Assembly: GCF_017814435.1 (NCBI RefSeq)
Contig: NZ_JAGJCB010000025.1
Location: forward strand, 1-48,773
Length of the DNA stretch: 48,773 nt
Source: Mariniflexile gromovii
GTDB taxonomy: Bacteria > Bacteroidota > Bacteroidia > Flavobacteriales > Flavobacteriaceae
Reading direction: 5' to 3'
The notes under the pieces were generated by a model. The model had not been told where the DNA came from. It searched no databases and worked only from the letters and a program-made list of their open reading frames with translations. Below are positions 1 through 8,473 of the stretch, in pieces; positions within the stretch are counted from its first letter, which is position 1, and each line of letters begins with the position of its first letter. Both the position numbers and the translations under genes were made by a program.

Positions 1-315
1 ACCAAAATAACAGAACCAAGAAAAATGGCCTGCTTCTCTGGGGTAGTCCCTTTTGAGCACCAATCGGGAAGCTCGATTTACAGAAAACCAAAAGTGTCAT
101 TCTATGCTGATAAATCAATTAAAAGCATTCTGCATTTAGGGGCTTTGAGTGCTATAAGGCTTAAAAATGATTTGGGCAATTATTACCGTAGGAAAGTAAG
201 TGAGGGCAAAAATAAAATGTCTGTGTTAAACGCCGTGAGAAATAAAATCATTTACCGTATTTTTGCTGTAATAAAAAACCAAACTATTTATAAAAATAAT
301 TTGGTTTTATCATAG
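1..315 (+). CDS. IS110-family transposase, C-terminal part (truncated by window edge)
   Basis: The reading frame is open from base 1 (T-K-I-T-E-P-R-K before the first Met at 25), so this is the 3' end of a longer gene, not a 96-aa protein. The segment with ACFSGVVPFEHQSG, then a Lys-rich stretch, then HLGALSAIRL and EGKNKMSVLNAVRNK matches the conserved C-terminal Transposase_20 region of IS110/IS116 elements, which carries the second catalytic motif (a Ser nucleophile lies in this region in the family). IS110 elements lack classical inverted repeats and use a bridge RNA encoded at an element end. I cannot place the right end with certainty; it should fall between 315 and about 407, before the neighbouring T9SS gene. 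Family assignment is confident from motifs; whether the copy is intact cannot be seen. Confidence 0.8.
   Translation, partial: TKITEPRKMACFSGVVPFEHQSGSSIYRKPKVSFYADKSIKSILHLGALSAIRLKNDLGNYYRRKVSEGKNKMSVLNAVRNKIIYRIFAVIKNQTIYKNNLVLS
275..308. terminator. AT-rich hairpin at the transposase 3' end
   Basis: AAAACCAAA (275-283) pairs with TTTGGTTTT (300-308), with A and T runs on the outer sides, so it could act in either direction. It lies inside the last codons of the transposase and also downstream of the convergent T9SS gene. The stem is short and AT-rich, so terminator activity is only possible. Confidence 0.3.
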
Positions 316-407
316 AAATCAACCTGACAAATAAAACTTAATGCACTTTTCAGACAGCCTCTTTTAAAAAGTATTTTGAATAATGAAACAAAGCGACTAA
401 CTCAAAC

Positions 408-3400
408 TTATTCTATCCATACTTTTTTAGAAACAATGCCATTATCTGTTTTTAGTTTTATAATGTATGTTCCTGCACTCATGAATTTGTTTTTATGGGT
501 TATAATAGGTTCATTTGAATTTGTTTCAATTTTAAGAACAGACTGACCTAGCATATTAAACATTTCGGTTGTTTTAATGTTTTTCAAATGAGGGTTTTGA
601 ATAATAATATTTTTATCTTCATTTGAAAAATAAACGTCTATGGTCGTCGTGTTGGCGATTGATGGGTTTTCTACGTCAAGTGTTTGTGGTGTTGAAAACG
701 TTATTTCAAACCTGCTTAAATAACTGCCAGCTTCCAAATAAACTTGATAATTGCTGTCCTTCAAATTGTGATATAGGTTTAATTTTTTATCATGAAGATA
801 AATTTTTAAATCACTTGCTGTATTTTCAGTTTTATAAATGGAAATAGTGTTCAAACCTTTTGTTTTTGTGTGAATGCCTAAAGGTAGTATGGTTTGTTCA
901 GTTATGGTATTTATACCTTGAATGGTGTATTTGTTATTGCCAATTAACCAGTACATATCATCCATTTGTTCATCGATATAAGGAGCGTCATAACCCCAAT
1001 CGTAACCCATGGAGGTGTTTGCATCTACCGTGGTTAAAAGTTGTCTTCTAATGGTATTTACAGAAAGAAATGTGAGTCTTAATTTTTCTCTAACATCCTT
1101 ATTTTCAGCATTAGTACTTTTTTCTGTTTTGGTGTTAGTTGACTTCATAAATACGGAGTTGGTTCCATCTTCAACCTGAAATACCCGTTGACCATTATTA
1201 AATTTAATGGTTCCCGTAGCTTCTGCAGTTACAAAAAATCCCTGAGCCACAGGAATGTAGCGCCCAGGTGTTTTTGTAGGTGTGCCACCCGTAGCAACAT
1301 TAGGGTCTGAAGTACCCATAGCTGCTGCAGGAACACCACCAGCCAACGTGTAGGTAGCATAACCACCTTGGTAATTTCTTAAATAATGGGAGCCACCACC
1401 CCAATGTTCCCAAAAGTACAAGGTGCCGGTTGTGGAGCCTGGACCGGCAATGGTTGTACCATTATCTAATATAAATTGATCGGCATCCAGCGCAGAAGGG
1501 TATGGGTTGCCAACCAAATAATCGTTACCAGCATTAATTGCTAAGTTAATATTGCCATTGTTGGGTTTCCCTGCCAGAACATAGTTTTGCCATGTAGCAA
1601 TAGAACCTGTTCCAGGGCCTTTCATAGAAAAACCTTCACCGGCAATCAGCGTACCAGTACTTCTTACATGTTGCCAAGAAGCATAATTACCACTCAGTTG
1701 ATTGTTGAATTTCCAAATCCAATAATCTGCAATACCAAGTGGAGAAGCCGTTCCGTTGTAGCCAGAGGTTAAAAAGGTTACATTTTTGAAAATATCTGTT
1801 ACTTTATAACTATTGTTGTTTGTTGTGCTGTTGCTTTTCCCTACTGGAGAAGACCAATAATTGTAGGTATAGGTATCTGCGGTTCCTTGTTGGTCCATTT
1901 CCAAAATGCCGGAACTTGTTACATCTAAAGTGCTTCCTAAATCTTGTAATAGCTGCGATTCTTCTTCTAAATCTATTTTGCCGTCAAGTTTTAAGTTTTC
2001 AGTAATGCGTATACTATTGTCTATCACGGTTAAAGTCGTATTGCTTTCTAATACTATGGTTTTAACATATCCTGAAGTTGTACCATTGGAAATGATAGGG
2101 TAATTTGTTAATCCTGAAGGTATTAATGTATTTAGTGTGGCTTCTATGCCATTTGTGGGTACACCTGCGCACCAGTTTGAAGGGTTGTTCCAATTAGAGT
2201 CGATATCACCGGTCCAATAATTTTTAGTTACAGTTGCTATTATCGCAGTTCTAGTTGCTGTTGTGCAACCACCATTTGTAGCATCTACCCAATAAGTAGT
2301 AGTTGAAGAAATACTAGGGGTTGTGAAACTGGTTCCGGTTCCAAGTGATGACCCACCCGTTGCATTTGCGTACCAATTGATGGTTCCTGTAGAAGTAGTT
2401 GCCCCTAACGTTACAGTTCCAGTACCGCATCTTGAATTAGGCGTTGTTCCGGTAATGGTAGGTATGGTATTTACAGTGGCCGTTACGGATGTTCTTGTAG
2501 CCGTTGTACAGCTACCATTTGTAGCATCTACCCAATAAGTAGTAGTTGAAGAAATACTAGGGGTTGTGAAACTGGTTCCGGTTCCAAGTGACGATCCACC
2601 CGTTGCATTAGCGTACCAATTGATGGTTCCGGCCGAAGCAGTTGCATTTAAAGTTACAGTGCCTGTGCCACATCTGGAATTAGGCGTTGTTCCTGTAATG
2701 GTAGGACTGGTATTTACGGTGGCCGTTACAGATGTTCTTGTAGCTGTTGTACAACTACCATTTGTAGCAGCAACCCAATAGGTTGTGGTAGATGAAATAC
2801 TTGGGGTTGTAAAACTGGTTCCGATTCCAAGTGATGATCCGCCCGTTGCATTTGCATACCAGTTAATGGTTCCGGCCGAAGCAGTTGCGTTTAAAGTTAC
2901 AGTGCCTGTGCCACATCTTGAATTGGGTGTTGTTCCAGTAATGGTAGGAATGCTATTTACGGTGGCCGTTACAGATGTTCTTGTAGTTGTTGTACAACTA
3001 CCATTTGTAGCAGCAACCCAATAGGTTGTGGTAGAAGAAATACTTGGGGTTGTAAAACTGGTTCCGGTTCCAAGTGATGATCCGCCCGTTGCGTTAGCGT
3101 ACCAGTTAATGGTTCCTGCCGAAGCAGTTGCACTTAAAGTTACAGTGCCTGTACCACATCTTGAATTGGGTGTTGTTCCTGTAATGGTAGGAATGCTATT
3201 TACGGTGGCCGTTACAGATGTTCTTGTAGCTGTTGTACAACTACCATTTGTAGCAGCAACCCAATAGGTTGTGGTAGATGAAATGCTTGGGGTTGTGAAA
3301 CTTGTTCCGGTTCCAAGTGATGACCCGCCCGTTGCGTTAGCGTACCAATTGATGGTTCCTGCCGAAGCACTTGCGCTTAAAGTCACGGTTCCAGTGCCGC

Positions 3401-4814
3401 ATCTTGAATTAGGGGTTGTTCCTGTGATGCTTGGAATTGCAGTAATGGTGATATTGTTTCCGTTGTCAGTTCCTATAACCGCTGGGTTATTACTTACTAT
3501 ACGTATGCGGTAACCACTTCCGGTTGATGTTGCAATTGGTATGGTTGCGGAAATGGTTCCTGAATTGGTTGAGGTTAAAGTTCCAATAGATACTGGTGAA
3601 GCAAAACTACCACTGGCATTAGATAATTGTGCAGTAAACACGTTTCCGCTTATAAAAGTTCCTGTAAAGGTATATGGTACGCTTACTGAAGCTCCAGAGC
3701 AATAAGTTGTTGGTGAAATGGTTCCTGTTGATAGCACTGGTACAGGAATAACATTGATGCCGTAATCTTCTACTTCACCATCAAAGCCTATTTCACATGC
3801 GCTGGGATTGCTGTTATATTTGGTAGATACCCTCATTCGTGTTGTTCCCAAAGTGGCTGATGCAGGTATTGTTATTGATAATGGAGATAACGATGTGTTG
3901 CCATTGGAAACGTTGTTTGCAGATCCTAAATTATAGGATTCGCCTGGGTCATCAAAATCCATATCTTGATTCCAATCAATCCAAACATAAGTTCTGGTTG
4001 TATAATTTCCATCTGTATTAACTTTTACGGTTAAATCATAGGATGAGCTTCTATATACTGAGGTGGATTCAGAAGATGTGTAATCTGAATAATCATTAAA
4101 TTCAGAAGGAGATGTTTTATCTATGGTATTAAAGGTAACGCGCCTTGTCCCTGTTCTGTATTCAGTATTGCCCGTTGATGGACAATAGCCGTTGTATCCT
4201 TTAATTATAAATTCGTCAAAAGCAACGCCTGTATCAGTAACACTGTCGTCAGATGCAAAAAGCACCCTAAACTTTGCTTGTGTTGCAGAATTAAAACCAA
4301 TGTCTTCGCTGGTTAAACTAATGCTTTTAATTTGCCATCCATTACTATCTCCAGACCAACCATCTTCATTATTACTAAAAGCATCCACATCGGTATCATT
4401 ATACCAATTGGAACTTACAGAACCTAAAGAATTCCAACTGCTTCCATTGTTTAAAGAATATTCAATTTTCATCCCATCCCATTCAGATTCGGTTTTGTAC
4501 CAAACCTTTAATTCTAGAGTAATGGAATTATAACCGGTTAAATTGATGGCAGGACTTGTGGCGGTAATAAAGGTGTTATCTTTATAATCTGAACCGAATT
4601 TTTTTGAATAATAATATTTACCTGTGGCACCAGTAGAATGGCTAGCATCTGTACCTCGAATCCAATCACCATTTCCAGAACCCGTTGAAGTTTCTGTCCA
4701 ATTATTGGAAGTGAAGTTTTCGGAATAGATTGTTGTTTGCGAAAACGAATTTACAGCAAAAGCTGAAAATAAAGCAAGGAGAGACCTCCTTGCTTTGTGA
4801 GAGACAATTTTCAT
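408..4814 (-). CDS. Large T9SS-exported multidomain protein with five Ig-like repeats
   Basis: A 1468-aa secreted protein with an N-terminal signal peptide (hydrophobic to about residue 26, ending SFSQ). In order I see a MAM/choice-of-anchor-like beta-sandwich (about 29-207) and a GEVED-type domain (about 208-355, WIDWNQDMDFDDPGES and GEVEDYG). A linker domain follows, then five nearly identical 81-aa Ig-like repeats (about 459-863, each with TPNSRCGTGTVTL and TTTYWV). After a W-rich segment comes a long region (about 950-1390, TYNYWSSPVG, GNPYPSALD) homologous to the protein at 12200-14128. The last about 75 residues (MLGQSVLKIET, SAGTYIIKLKT, SKKVWIE) are a type A T9SS sorting domain, so surface attachment or secretion through the type IX system is expected. 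The gene stands alone, next to a mobile-element end. Its function is probably adhesive or structural, but no catalytic motif was recognised. Confidence 0.88.
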   Translation of the reverse strand: MKIVSHKARRSLLALFSAFAVNSFSQTTIYSENFTSNNWTETSTGSGNGDWIRGTDASHSTGATGKYYYSKKFGSDYKDNTFITATSPAINLTGYNSITLELKVWYKTESEWDGMKIEYSLNNGSSWNSLGSVSSNWYNDTDVDAFSNNEDGWSGDSNGWQIKSISLTSEDIGFNSATQAKFRVLFASDDSVTDTGVAFDEFIIKGYNGYCPSTGNTEYRTGTRRVTFNTIDKTSPSEFNDYSDYTSSESTSVYRSSSYDLTVKVNTDGNYTTRTYVWIDWNQDMDFDDPGESYNLGSANNVSNGNTSLSPLSITIPASATLGTTRMRVSTKYNSNPSACEIGFDGEVEDYGINVIPVPVLSTGTISPTTYCSGASVSVPYTFTGTFISGNVFTAQLSNASGSFASPVSIGTLTSTNSGTISATIPIATSTGSGYRIRIVSNNPAVIGTDNGNNITITAIPSITGTTPNSRCGTGTVTLSASASAGTINWYANATGGSSLGTGTSFTTPSISSTTTYWVAATNGSCTTATRTSVTATVNSIPTITGTTPNSRCGTGTVTLSATASAGTINWYANATGGSSLGTGTSFTTPSISSTTTYWVAATNGSCTTTTRTSVTATVNSIPTITGTTPNSRCGTGTVTLNATASAGTINWYANATGGSSLGIGTSFTTPSISSTTTYWVAATNGSCTTATRTSVTATVNTSPTITGTTPNSRCGTGTVTLNATASAGTINWYANATGGSSLGTGTSFTTPSISSTTTYWVDATNGSCTTATRTSVTATVNTIPTITGTTPNSRCGTGTVTLGATTSTGTINWYANATGGSSLGTGTSFTTPSISSTTTYWVDATNGGCTTATRTAIIATVTKNYWTGDIDSNWNNPSNWCAGVPTNGIEATLNTLIPSGLTNYPIISNGTTSGYVKTIVLESNTTLTVIDNSIRITENLKLDGKIDLEEESQLLQDLGSTLDVTSSGILEMDQQGTADTYTYNYWSSPVGKSNSTTNNNSYKVTDIFKNVTFLTSGYNGTASPLGIADYWIWKFNNQLSGNYASWQHVRSTGTLIAGEGFSMKGPGTGSIATWQNYVLAGKPNNGNINLAINAGNDYLVGNPYPSALDADQFILDNGTTIAGPGSTTGTLYFWEHWGGGSHYLRNYQGGYATYTLAGGVPAAAMGTSDPNVATGGTPTKTPGRYIPVAQGFFVTAEATGTIKFNNGQRVFQVEDGTNSVFMKSTNTKTEKSTNAENKDVREKLRLTFLSVNTIRRQLLTTVDANTSMGYDWGYDAPYIDEQMDDMYWLIGNNKYTIQGINTITEQTILPLGIHTKTKGLNTISIYKTENTASDLKIYLHDKKLNLYHNLKDSNYQVYLEAGSYLSRFEITFSTPQTLDVENPSIANTTTIDVYFSNEDKNIIIQNPHLKNIKTTEMFNMLGQSVLKIETNSNEPIITHKNKFMSAGTYIIKLKTDNGIVSKKVWIE
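2226..3440 (-). repeat. Five in-frame tandem repeats of 243 bp within the T9SS gene
   Basis: Corresponding positions recur exactly every 243 bp (anchors at 2323, 2566, 2809, 3052, 3295), encoding five 81-aa Ig-like units. They differ only at scattered positions, such as SASASAG, SATASAG, NATASAG and GATTSTG. The constant length and high nucleotide similarity point to recent unit duplication or homogenisation. The array ends at the T-K-N-Y-W segment near 2226. Confidence 0.92.
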
Positions 4815-5073
4815 AGAGAGAGAGTACTGTTTTAAAAATTAATAACAATTTACTCTACAATAATAAAACAAAACTCCATGAAATGCAAATAAAATCGATA
4901 AAATACAACTAATTAATTTAATTCAACATGAAATGTTGTTTTTTTAGCCTATATTTTGTATCTAAATTTTGGCAATTTTATGGTGATTTCTGAAGGTTAT
5001 TTAAGTTTGATATGCGAATTTGTAAGATTAAACAACAGTTAATAAAAAGAAGACACTAACATGGGATTATTAA
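4815..5073. other. Intergenic region with no gene seen
   Basis: This AT-rich stretch upstream of the minus-strand T9SS gene contains no plausible open frame and no exact TAnnTTTG element on the relevant strand. It presumably holds the T9SS gene promoter. Nothing else was recognised. Confidence 0.5.
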
Positions 5074-5105
5074 CAAAAAAAAGTCCTAAATTAAATTAGG
5101 ACTTT
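5074..5105 (-). terminator. Intrinsic terminator of the aguBA operon
   Basis: AAAGTCCTAA (5080-5089) pairs perfectly with TTAGGACTTT (5096-5105). On the minus strand the hairpin is followed by a U-run (A-run at about 5074-5082 on the plus strand). It lies 36 nt past the aguA stop. Confidence 0.8.
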
Positions 5106-5140
5106 GAAAGTTCTTTGAATAATTAAAGTGAAGAACTTAA

Positions 5141-6178
5141 TTATTGCGGTATTTGTTGACTTAAACAATGCAAGGTGCCAAAACCCCAAATAAAATCGGT
5201 GGCACCAATACCTATAATGTCTCTATCTGGAAAACATTCGGCAATCGTGTTTAGTGCAATACGGTCGTTAACATCATTAAAAGTAGGCACTAAAACAGTT
5301 TTATTCAATATTAAAAAGTTAGCATAACTAGCAGGTATGCGAATGCCATCAAAATCTAAACGTTTGGGCATCGGTAAGGTAACAATATTGGGCTGTTTGC
5401 CGTTTTCTAGAGTAGCCGATTGCAGTCGTTTTAAATTGTCTTGAAGCGGTTTGTAATTAGCATCTTTTGGGTCTTGTTCAACAACTGTAATAATGGTGTC
5501 TTCATTCACAAAACGTGCTAAATCATCAATATGTCCATGTGTATCATCACCTTCAATGCCATTTCCTAACCAAATCACGTTTGTTATGCCCAAATATGCT
5601 TTAAAAGCAGCTTCGTAATCTGTTTTTGTTAAACCAGCATTTCTAACTTGTACTGTAGGATGAAGCAAGCATTCTTCGGAAGTTAAAAGCGTTCCTTTTC
5701 CATTTACATCAATAGCGCCACCTTCCAAAATAAACGGTATACCGTTAAAAATAGCTTGTTCTAAAGGAATATTTAAAAAATCTGCCACTTTTGCAGGAAC
5801 ATGTTTGTCTAATTTATAGTTAGTGTATTTTGCCCAACCATTAAAATTGAAGTTGATTGCCTTTCTTTCTTTTCCTTTTTTTACAATGATGGGGCCAGAA
5901 TCTCGCATCCAACTGCGGTTGGTTTTATGAATAATGAAAGCGATATTTTTTAACTGTACGTGCGCCATTTCCAGCATACCAGTTACTTTTGTTTTTAGTT
6001 TTTCATCTGCAACAACAAGAAAAACTTCTTCCACCAAAGCTATTTTTTTAATAAACTCAACAAAAGCCCATTGAACAGCTTCATATTTCCCTGGCCAATC
6101 GTTACCGTTATGTGGAAAACATAATAAAATACCTTGTTGTTTTTCCCATTCAGCAGGAAATATCCAGTCATTTTTCAT
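5141..6178 (-). CDS. aguA: Agmatine deiminase (peptidyl-arginine deiminase family)
   Basis: Agmatine deiminase hydrolyses agmatine to N-carbamoylputrescine and ammonia in the cytoplasm. This is the first half of the arginine-decarboxylase route to putrescine. The 345-aa length is normal. Family motifs are visible: FPAEWEKQ at the N-terminus, WMRDSGP (90-96), LEGGAIDVNG (151-160), GDDTHGHIDDLARF (210-223, His216 region), and the C-terminal GFGTLHCLSQQIP with catalytic Cys338. No signal peptide. It follows aguB with a 45-nt gap, which supports agmatine as the substrate rather than peptidyl-arginine. A strong terminator follows. The canonical glycine-rich stretch before the catalytic HC reads GFGTLHC here, a conservative deviation. 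Confidence 0.92.
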   Translation of the reverse strand: MKNDWIFPAEWEKQQGILLCFPHNGNDWPGKYEAVQWAFVEFIKKIALVEEVFLVVADEKLKTKVTGMLEMAHVQLKNIAFIIHKTNRSWMRDSGPIIVKKGKERKAINFNFNGWAKYTNYKLDKHVPAKVADFLNIPLEQAIFNGIPFILEGGAIDVNGKGTLLTSEECLLHPTVQVRNAGLTKTDYEAAFKAYLGITNVIWLGNGIEGDDTHGHIDDLARFVNEDTIITVVEQDPKDANYKPLQDNLKRLQSATLENGKQPNIVTLPMPKRLDFDGIRIPASYANFLILNKTVLVPTFNDVNDRIALNTIAECFPDRDIIGIGATDFIWGFGTLHCLSQQIPQ

Positions 6179-6223
6179 TCTTAAATTATTGGAATTTGGA
6201 ATTTAATTTTTGGATTTTAATTT

Positions 6224-7111
6224 TTAATCGATGGCTCTTTTTGTGATTTCGTCATATTTATCAATACGTCTATCACGTAAAAAAGGCCAGCTTTGTCGAA
6301 CGTTTTCCTGCAAACTTAAATCGACTTCAGCAATTAAAATTTCTTCTTTATCCACCGAAGCCTGTGCTAGAATTTCACCTTGAGGGCCAGCAATAAATGA
6401 TGAACCCCAAAATTCAATCCCATTCGTATCTGGCAGGTATTTTTCCAAACCAATTCTGTTTGCAGCAGCTACATAAATACCGTTTGCTACGGCATGCCCA
6501 CGCATCACGTTCATCCAAGCACCTTGTTGGTTTTCGCCATATTGTGCTTTTTCTTGTGGATGCCAACCAATAGCGGTAGGGTAGAATAACACTTCTGCAC
6601 CTTGTAAAGCCGTTAGTCTGGCAGCTTCTGGGTACCATTGGTCCCAACAGATAAGCGTACCAATATTTCCTTTTTTAGTTGGAAATGATTTGAAACCTAT
6701 ATCACCTGGGGTGAAATAGAATTTTTCGTAAAAATGAGGATCGTCTGGGATGTGCATTTTTCTATATAAACCAGCTTCCGTACCATCGGTATCAATAATA
6801 TAAGCACTGTTGTGGTACACGCCTGCCATTCTTTTTTCAAAAAATGGTACAATAATAACCACGCCTAATTCTTTAGCCAATTCACTAAAAGCAATAAACG
6901 ATGTGCTGTATAAAGGTTCCGCGAAAGCGAAATTATCAACATCTTCACTTTGGCAGAAATAATGACTTGAATATAATTCGGGTAACAAAATGACTTCGGC
7001 ACCTTGTTTGGCAGCATCTTTTACCCATTGCATGCATTTTTTTAGATTGTTTTCAGGTTTGTCATTCAAATTTAATTGAAGAACAGCTATTTTATATTTG
7101 TTTTTGGACAT
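6224..7111 (-). CDS. aguB: N-carbamoylputrescine amidohydrolase (nitrilase superfamily)
   Basis: This 295-aa carbon-nitrogen hydrolase converts N-carbamoylputrescine to putrescine, CO2 and ammonia, completing the step begun by AguA. The Glu-Lys-Cys triad is visible: Glu45 in LLPELYSS, Lys118 in YRKMHIPDDP, and Cys155 in LICWDQWYPE. FYEKFYFTPGD is typical of the AguB branch of nitrilases. It precedes aguA by 45 nt, so the two are almost certainly co-transcribed. A -7-type promoter element (7135-7142) sits between the upstream DUF6048 gene and this start, so aguBA may have its own promoter as well as read-through. No arginine decarboxylase gene is in the window. Confidence 0.93.
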   Translation of the reverse strand: MSKNKYKIAVLQLNLNDKPENNLKKCMQWVKDAAKQGAEVILLPELYSSHYFCQSEDVDNFAFAEPLYSTSFIAFSELAKELGVVIIVPFFEKRMAGVYHNSAYIIDTDGTEAGLYRKMHIPDDPHFYEKFYFTPGDIGFKSFPTKKGNIGTLICWDQWYPEAARLTALQGAEVLFYPTAIGWHPQEKAQYGENQQGAWMNVMRGHAVANGIYVAAANRIGLEKYLPDTNGIEFWGSSFIAGPQGEILAQASVDKEEILIAEVDLSLQENVRQSWPFLRDRRIDKYDEITKRAID

Positions 7112-7134
7112 TACTAATAATTGAAAATTTAATA

Positions 7135-7142
7135 CAAAGATA
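7135..7142 (-). promoter_or_regulatory. Candidate -7 promoter element of aguBA
   Basis: The minus strand reads TATCTTTG, an exact match to the Bacteroidota -7 consensus TAnnTTTG, ending 23 nt before the aguB start. No TTG at the expected -33 spacing was seen. Confidence 0.4.
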
Positions 7143-7158
7143 TAATTTTTTAAAAAGA

Positions 7159-7890
7159 CTATTTGTCCTTCTTATAAAGCGGAATTCTGTATGAAAGTGA
7201 ATAACTATAACCTGCACCTATACCAGTACTATCATAGGTTTTATTAAACCCAGGGATATATACGTTTTCAAAATTATTAGGTTCGGTTTGGCTTGCCATA
7301 ATTTTTAATTGAACGTTTAAGCCAAGATATAAATTGGTCAATAACTCTGCTTTTATGCCAAGTATGAGCTCTCCCCAAAAGGCCGTTAAACCGTTGAATT
7401 CTTGTAAATCGGTTGAGGAAAATTGGGGTGACCAATAGGGGTCGGTAGTATAAATGGTATAGCTATTTAGTTTTTGATTGAAGGTGCTGGCGCCCACGCG
7501 AAAACCAGCATAAATCATGTTATCCATGTCCAGCCAGTTTTGGTATAAATTATAGTCAATACCACCTTTTATATAACTACCGCTGGTGGTTATATTTAAA
7601 TAATCGGTAGTAGTTTGTTTTTCTTCAATACCTAATTCACCAGCAATGTATAGACGCTTTTTTAATCGGAAATCTGCCGAAACTTCAAAACCTGTATAAT
7701 CATCATCTACAAAGGAACGGACAAGTTTTCCAATATCACCACCCACACGCAGTCCATACTTTTCTTTAATTTTTACGGAATCTTTAACGGTGTTTGCAAT
7801 GCTATCGTTTTGAGCGTTTAATGACACAGAACATAAAAGCAGACATGTTAGGCAACTAGTGATATATGTTAAAATGTGTTTCTGTTTCAT
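7159..7890 (-). CDS. DUF6048-like outer-membrane beta-barrel protein
   Basis: A 243-aa protein with a signal peptide (hydrophobic stretch about 7-24, cleavage near SLNAQ). The mature part alternates aromatic and polar residues and has many Tyr/Gly turns (GGIDYNLYQNWL, FWGELILGIKAELL, GAGYSYSLSYRIPLYKK). This is typical of a small outer-membrane beta-barrel, including a charged-aromatic end. It resembles the Flavobacteriaceae family annotated as DUF6048, which lies next to DUF6452 and rlmD in related genomes; that comes from memory of the family, not a search. The start overlaps the end of the DUF6452 gene by 35 nt in another frame, so translation of the pair is probably coupled. Function is unknown. 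Confidence 0.75.
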   Translation of the reverse strand: MKQKHILTYITSCLTCLLLCSVSLNAQNDSIANTVKDSVKIKEKYGLRVGGDIGKLVRSFVDDDYTGFEVSADFRLKKRLYIAGELGIEEKQTTTDYLNITTSGSYIKGGIDYNLYQNWLDMDNMIYAGFRVGASTFNQKLNSYTIYTTDPYWSPQFSSTDLQEFNGLTAFWGELILGIKAELLTNLYLGLNVQLKIMASQTEPNNFENVYIPGFNKTYDSTGIGAGYSYSLSYRIPLYKKDK

Positions 7891-8392
7891 CTTCTACAGA
7901 TTGATTATCGTTTAAAGGTTGTCTTGATATTATCCAGTTATTAGAATCAAGATTAAGTGTAACGTTTTTAAAAATAGTTTTGTAACCACAGGCGCGAGAT
8001 ACATATACTTCTTCTCTGCTATAATTTATAGTAATTATATCGGTATTACCATCATAAAAATCATCACTACTATCATCTGGTGTACCATTATCATTAACAA
8101 AGGCATCTTCAATAAGAGAATATTGTGTGGTGTTAGCATCGGTTCTTAACGGAAGCACTATTTGTGATAAAGATACAATGCCGTTAGTAAGTATAAAATC
8201 GTTACCAATACCTCCAATAACCAATTTGGTTACGGCTTTTTTGTTTTCGGGTGTTTCAACATCATAGGCATCAATAATTAAACTAGGTGTGGTTGGTGTA
8301 CTTTCTGGACAAATATCATCCCGTTCACAACTTATTGTAATCCCTATTCCAATGAAGGTTAATAATATTAAAAGTAAACTCGTTTTTTTCAT
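7856..8392 (-). CDS. DUF6452-like lipoprotein
   Basis: A 178-aa protein with a lipoprotein signal: a hydrophobic core at about 5-19 and a lipobox ending at Cys22 (TISC), followed by ERDD. The downstream CERDDICPESTPTTPSLII pattern, including a second Cys, is the hallmark of Flavobacteriaceae DUF6452 proteins as I remember them. It ends within the start of the DUF6048 outer-membrane protein (35-nt overlap), suggesting that the two envelope proteins work together. It follows rlmD after an 81-nt gap. Function is unknown. Confidence 0.78.
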   Translation of the reverse strand: MKKTSLLLILLTFIGIGITISCERDDICPESTPTTPSLIIDAYDVETPENKKAVTKLVIGGIGNDFILTNGIVSLSQIVLPLRTDANTTQYSLIEDAFVNDNGTPDDSSDDFYDGNTDIITINYSREEVYVSRACGYKTIFKNVTLNLDSNNWIISRQPLNDNQSVEDETETHFNIYH

Positions 8393-8473
8393 TTAATCTC
8401 TATTAAGAGTTTATTCGTTGATGTGTTTGTTCGTTTATTACACTGTTACGCAGTTACACAATTTCAAATTAAA

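Noticed and set aside
2226-3440. CRISPR-like regular repeats
   Set aside because: The repeats are coding, 243 bp long, without unique spacers, and no cas genes are present. No other regular array was found.
2323-3513. Five similar plus-strand frames of 71-80 aa rich in Val and Pro
   Set aside because: They are shadows of the 243-bp repeats of the minus-strand T9SS gene; their similarity simply mirrors the repeat array.
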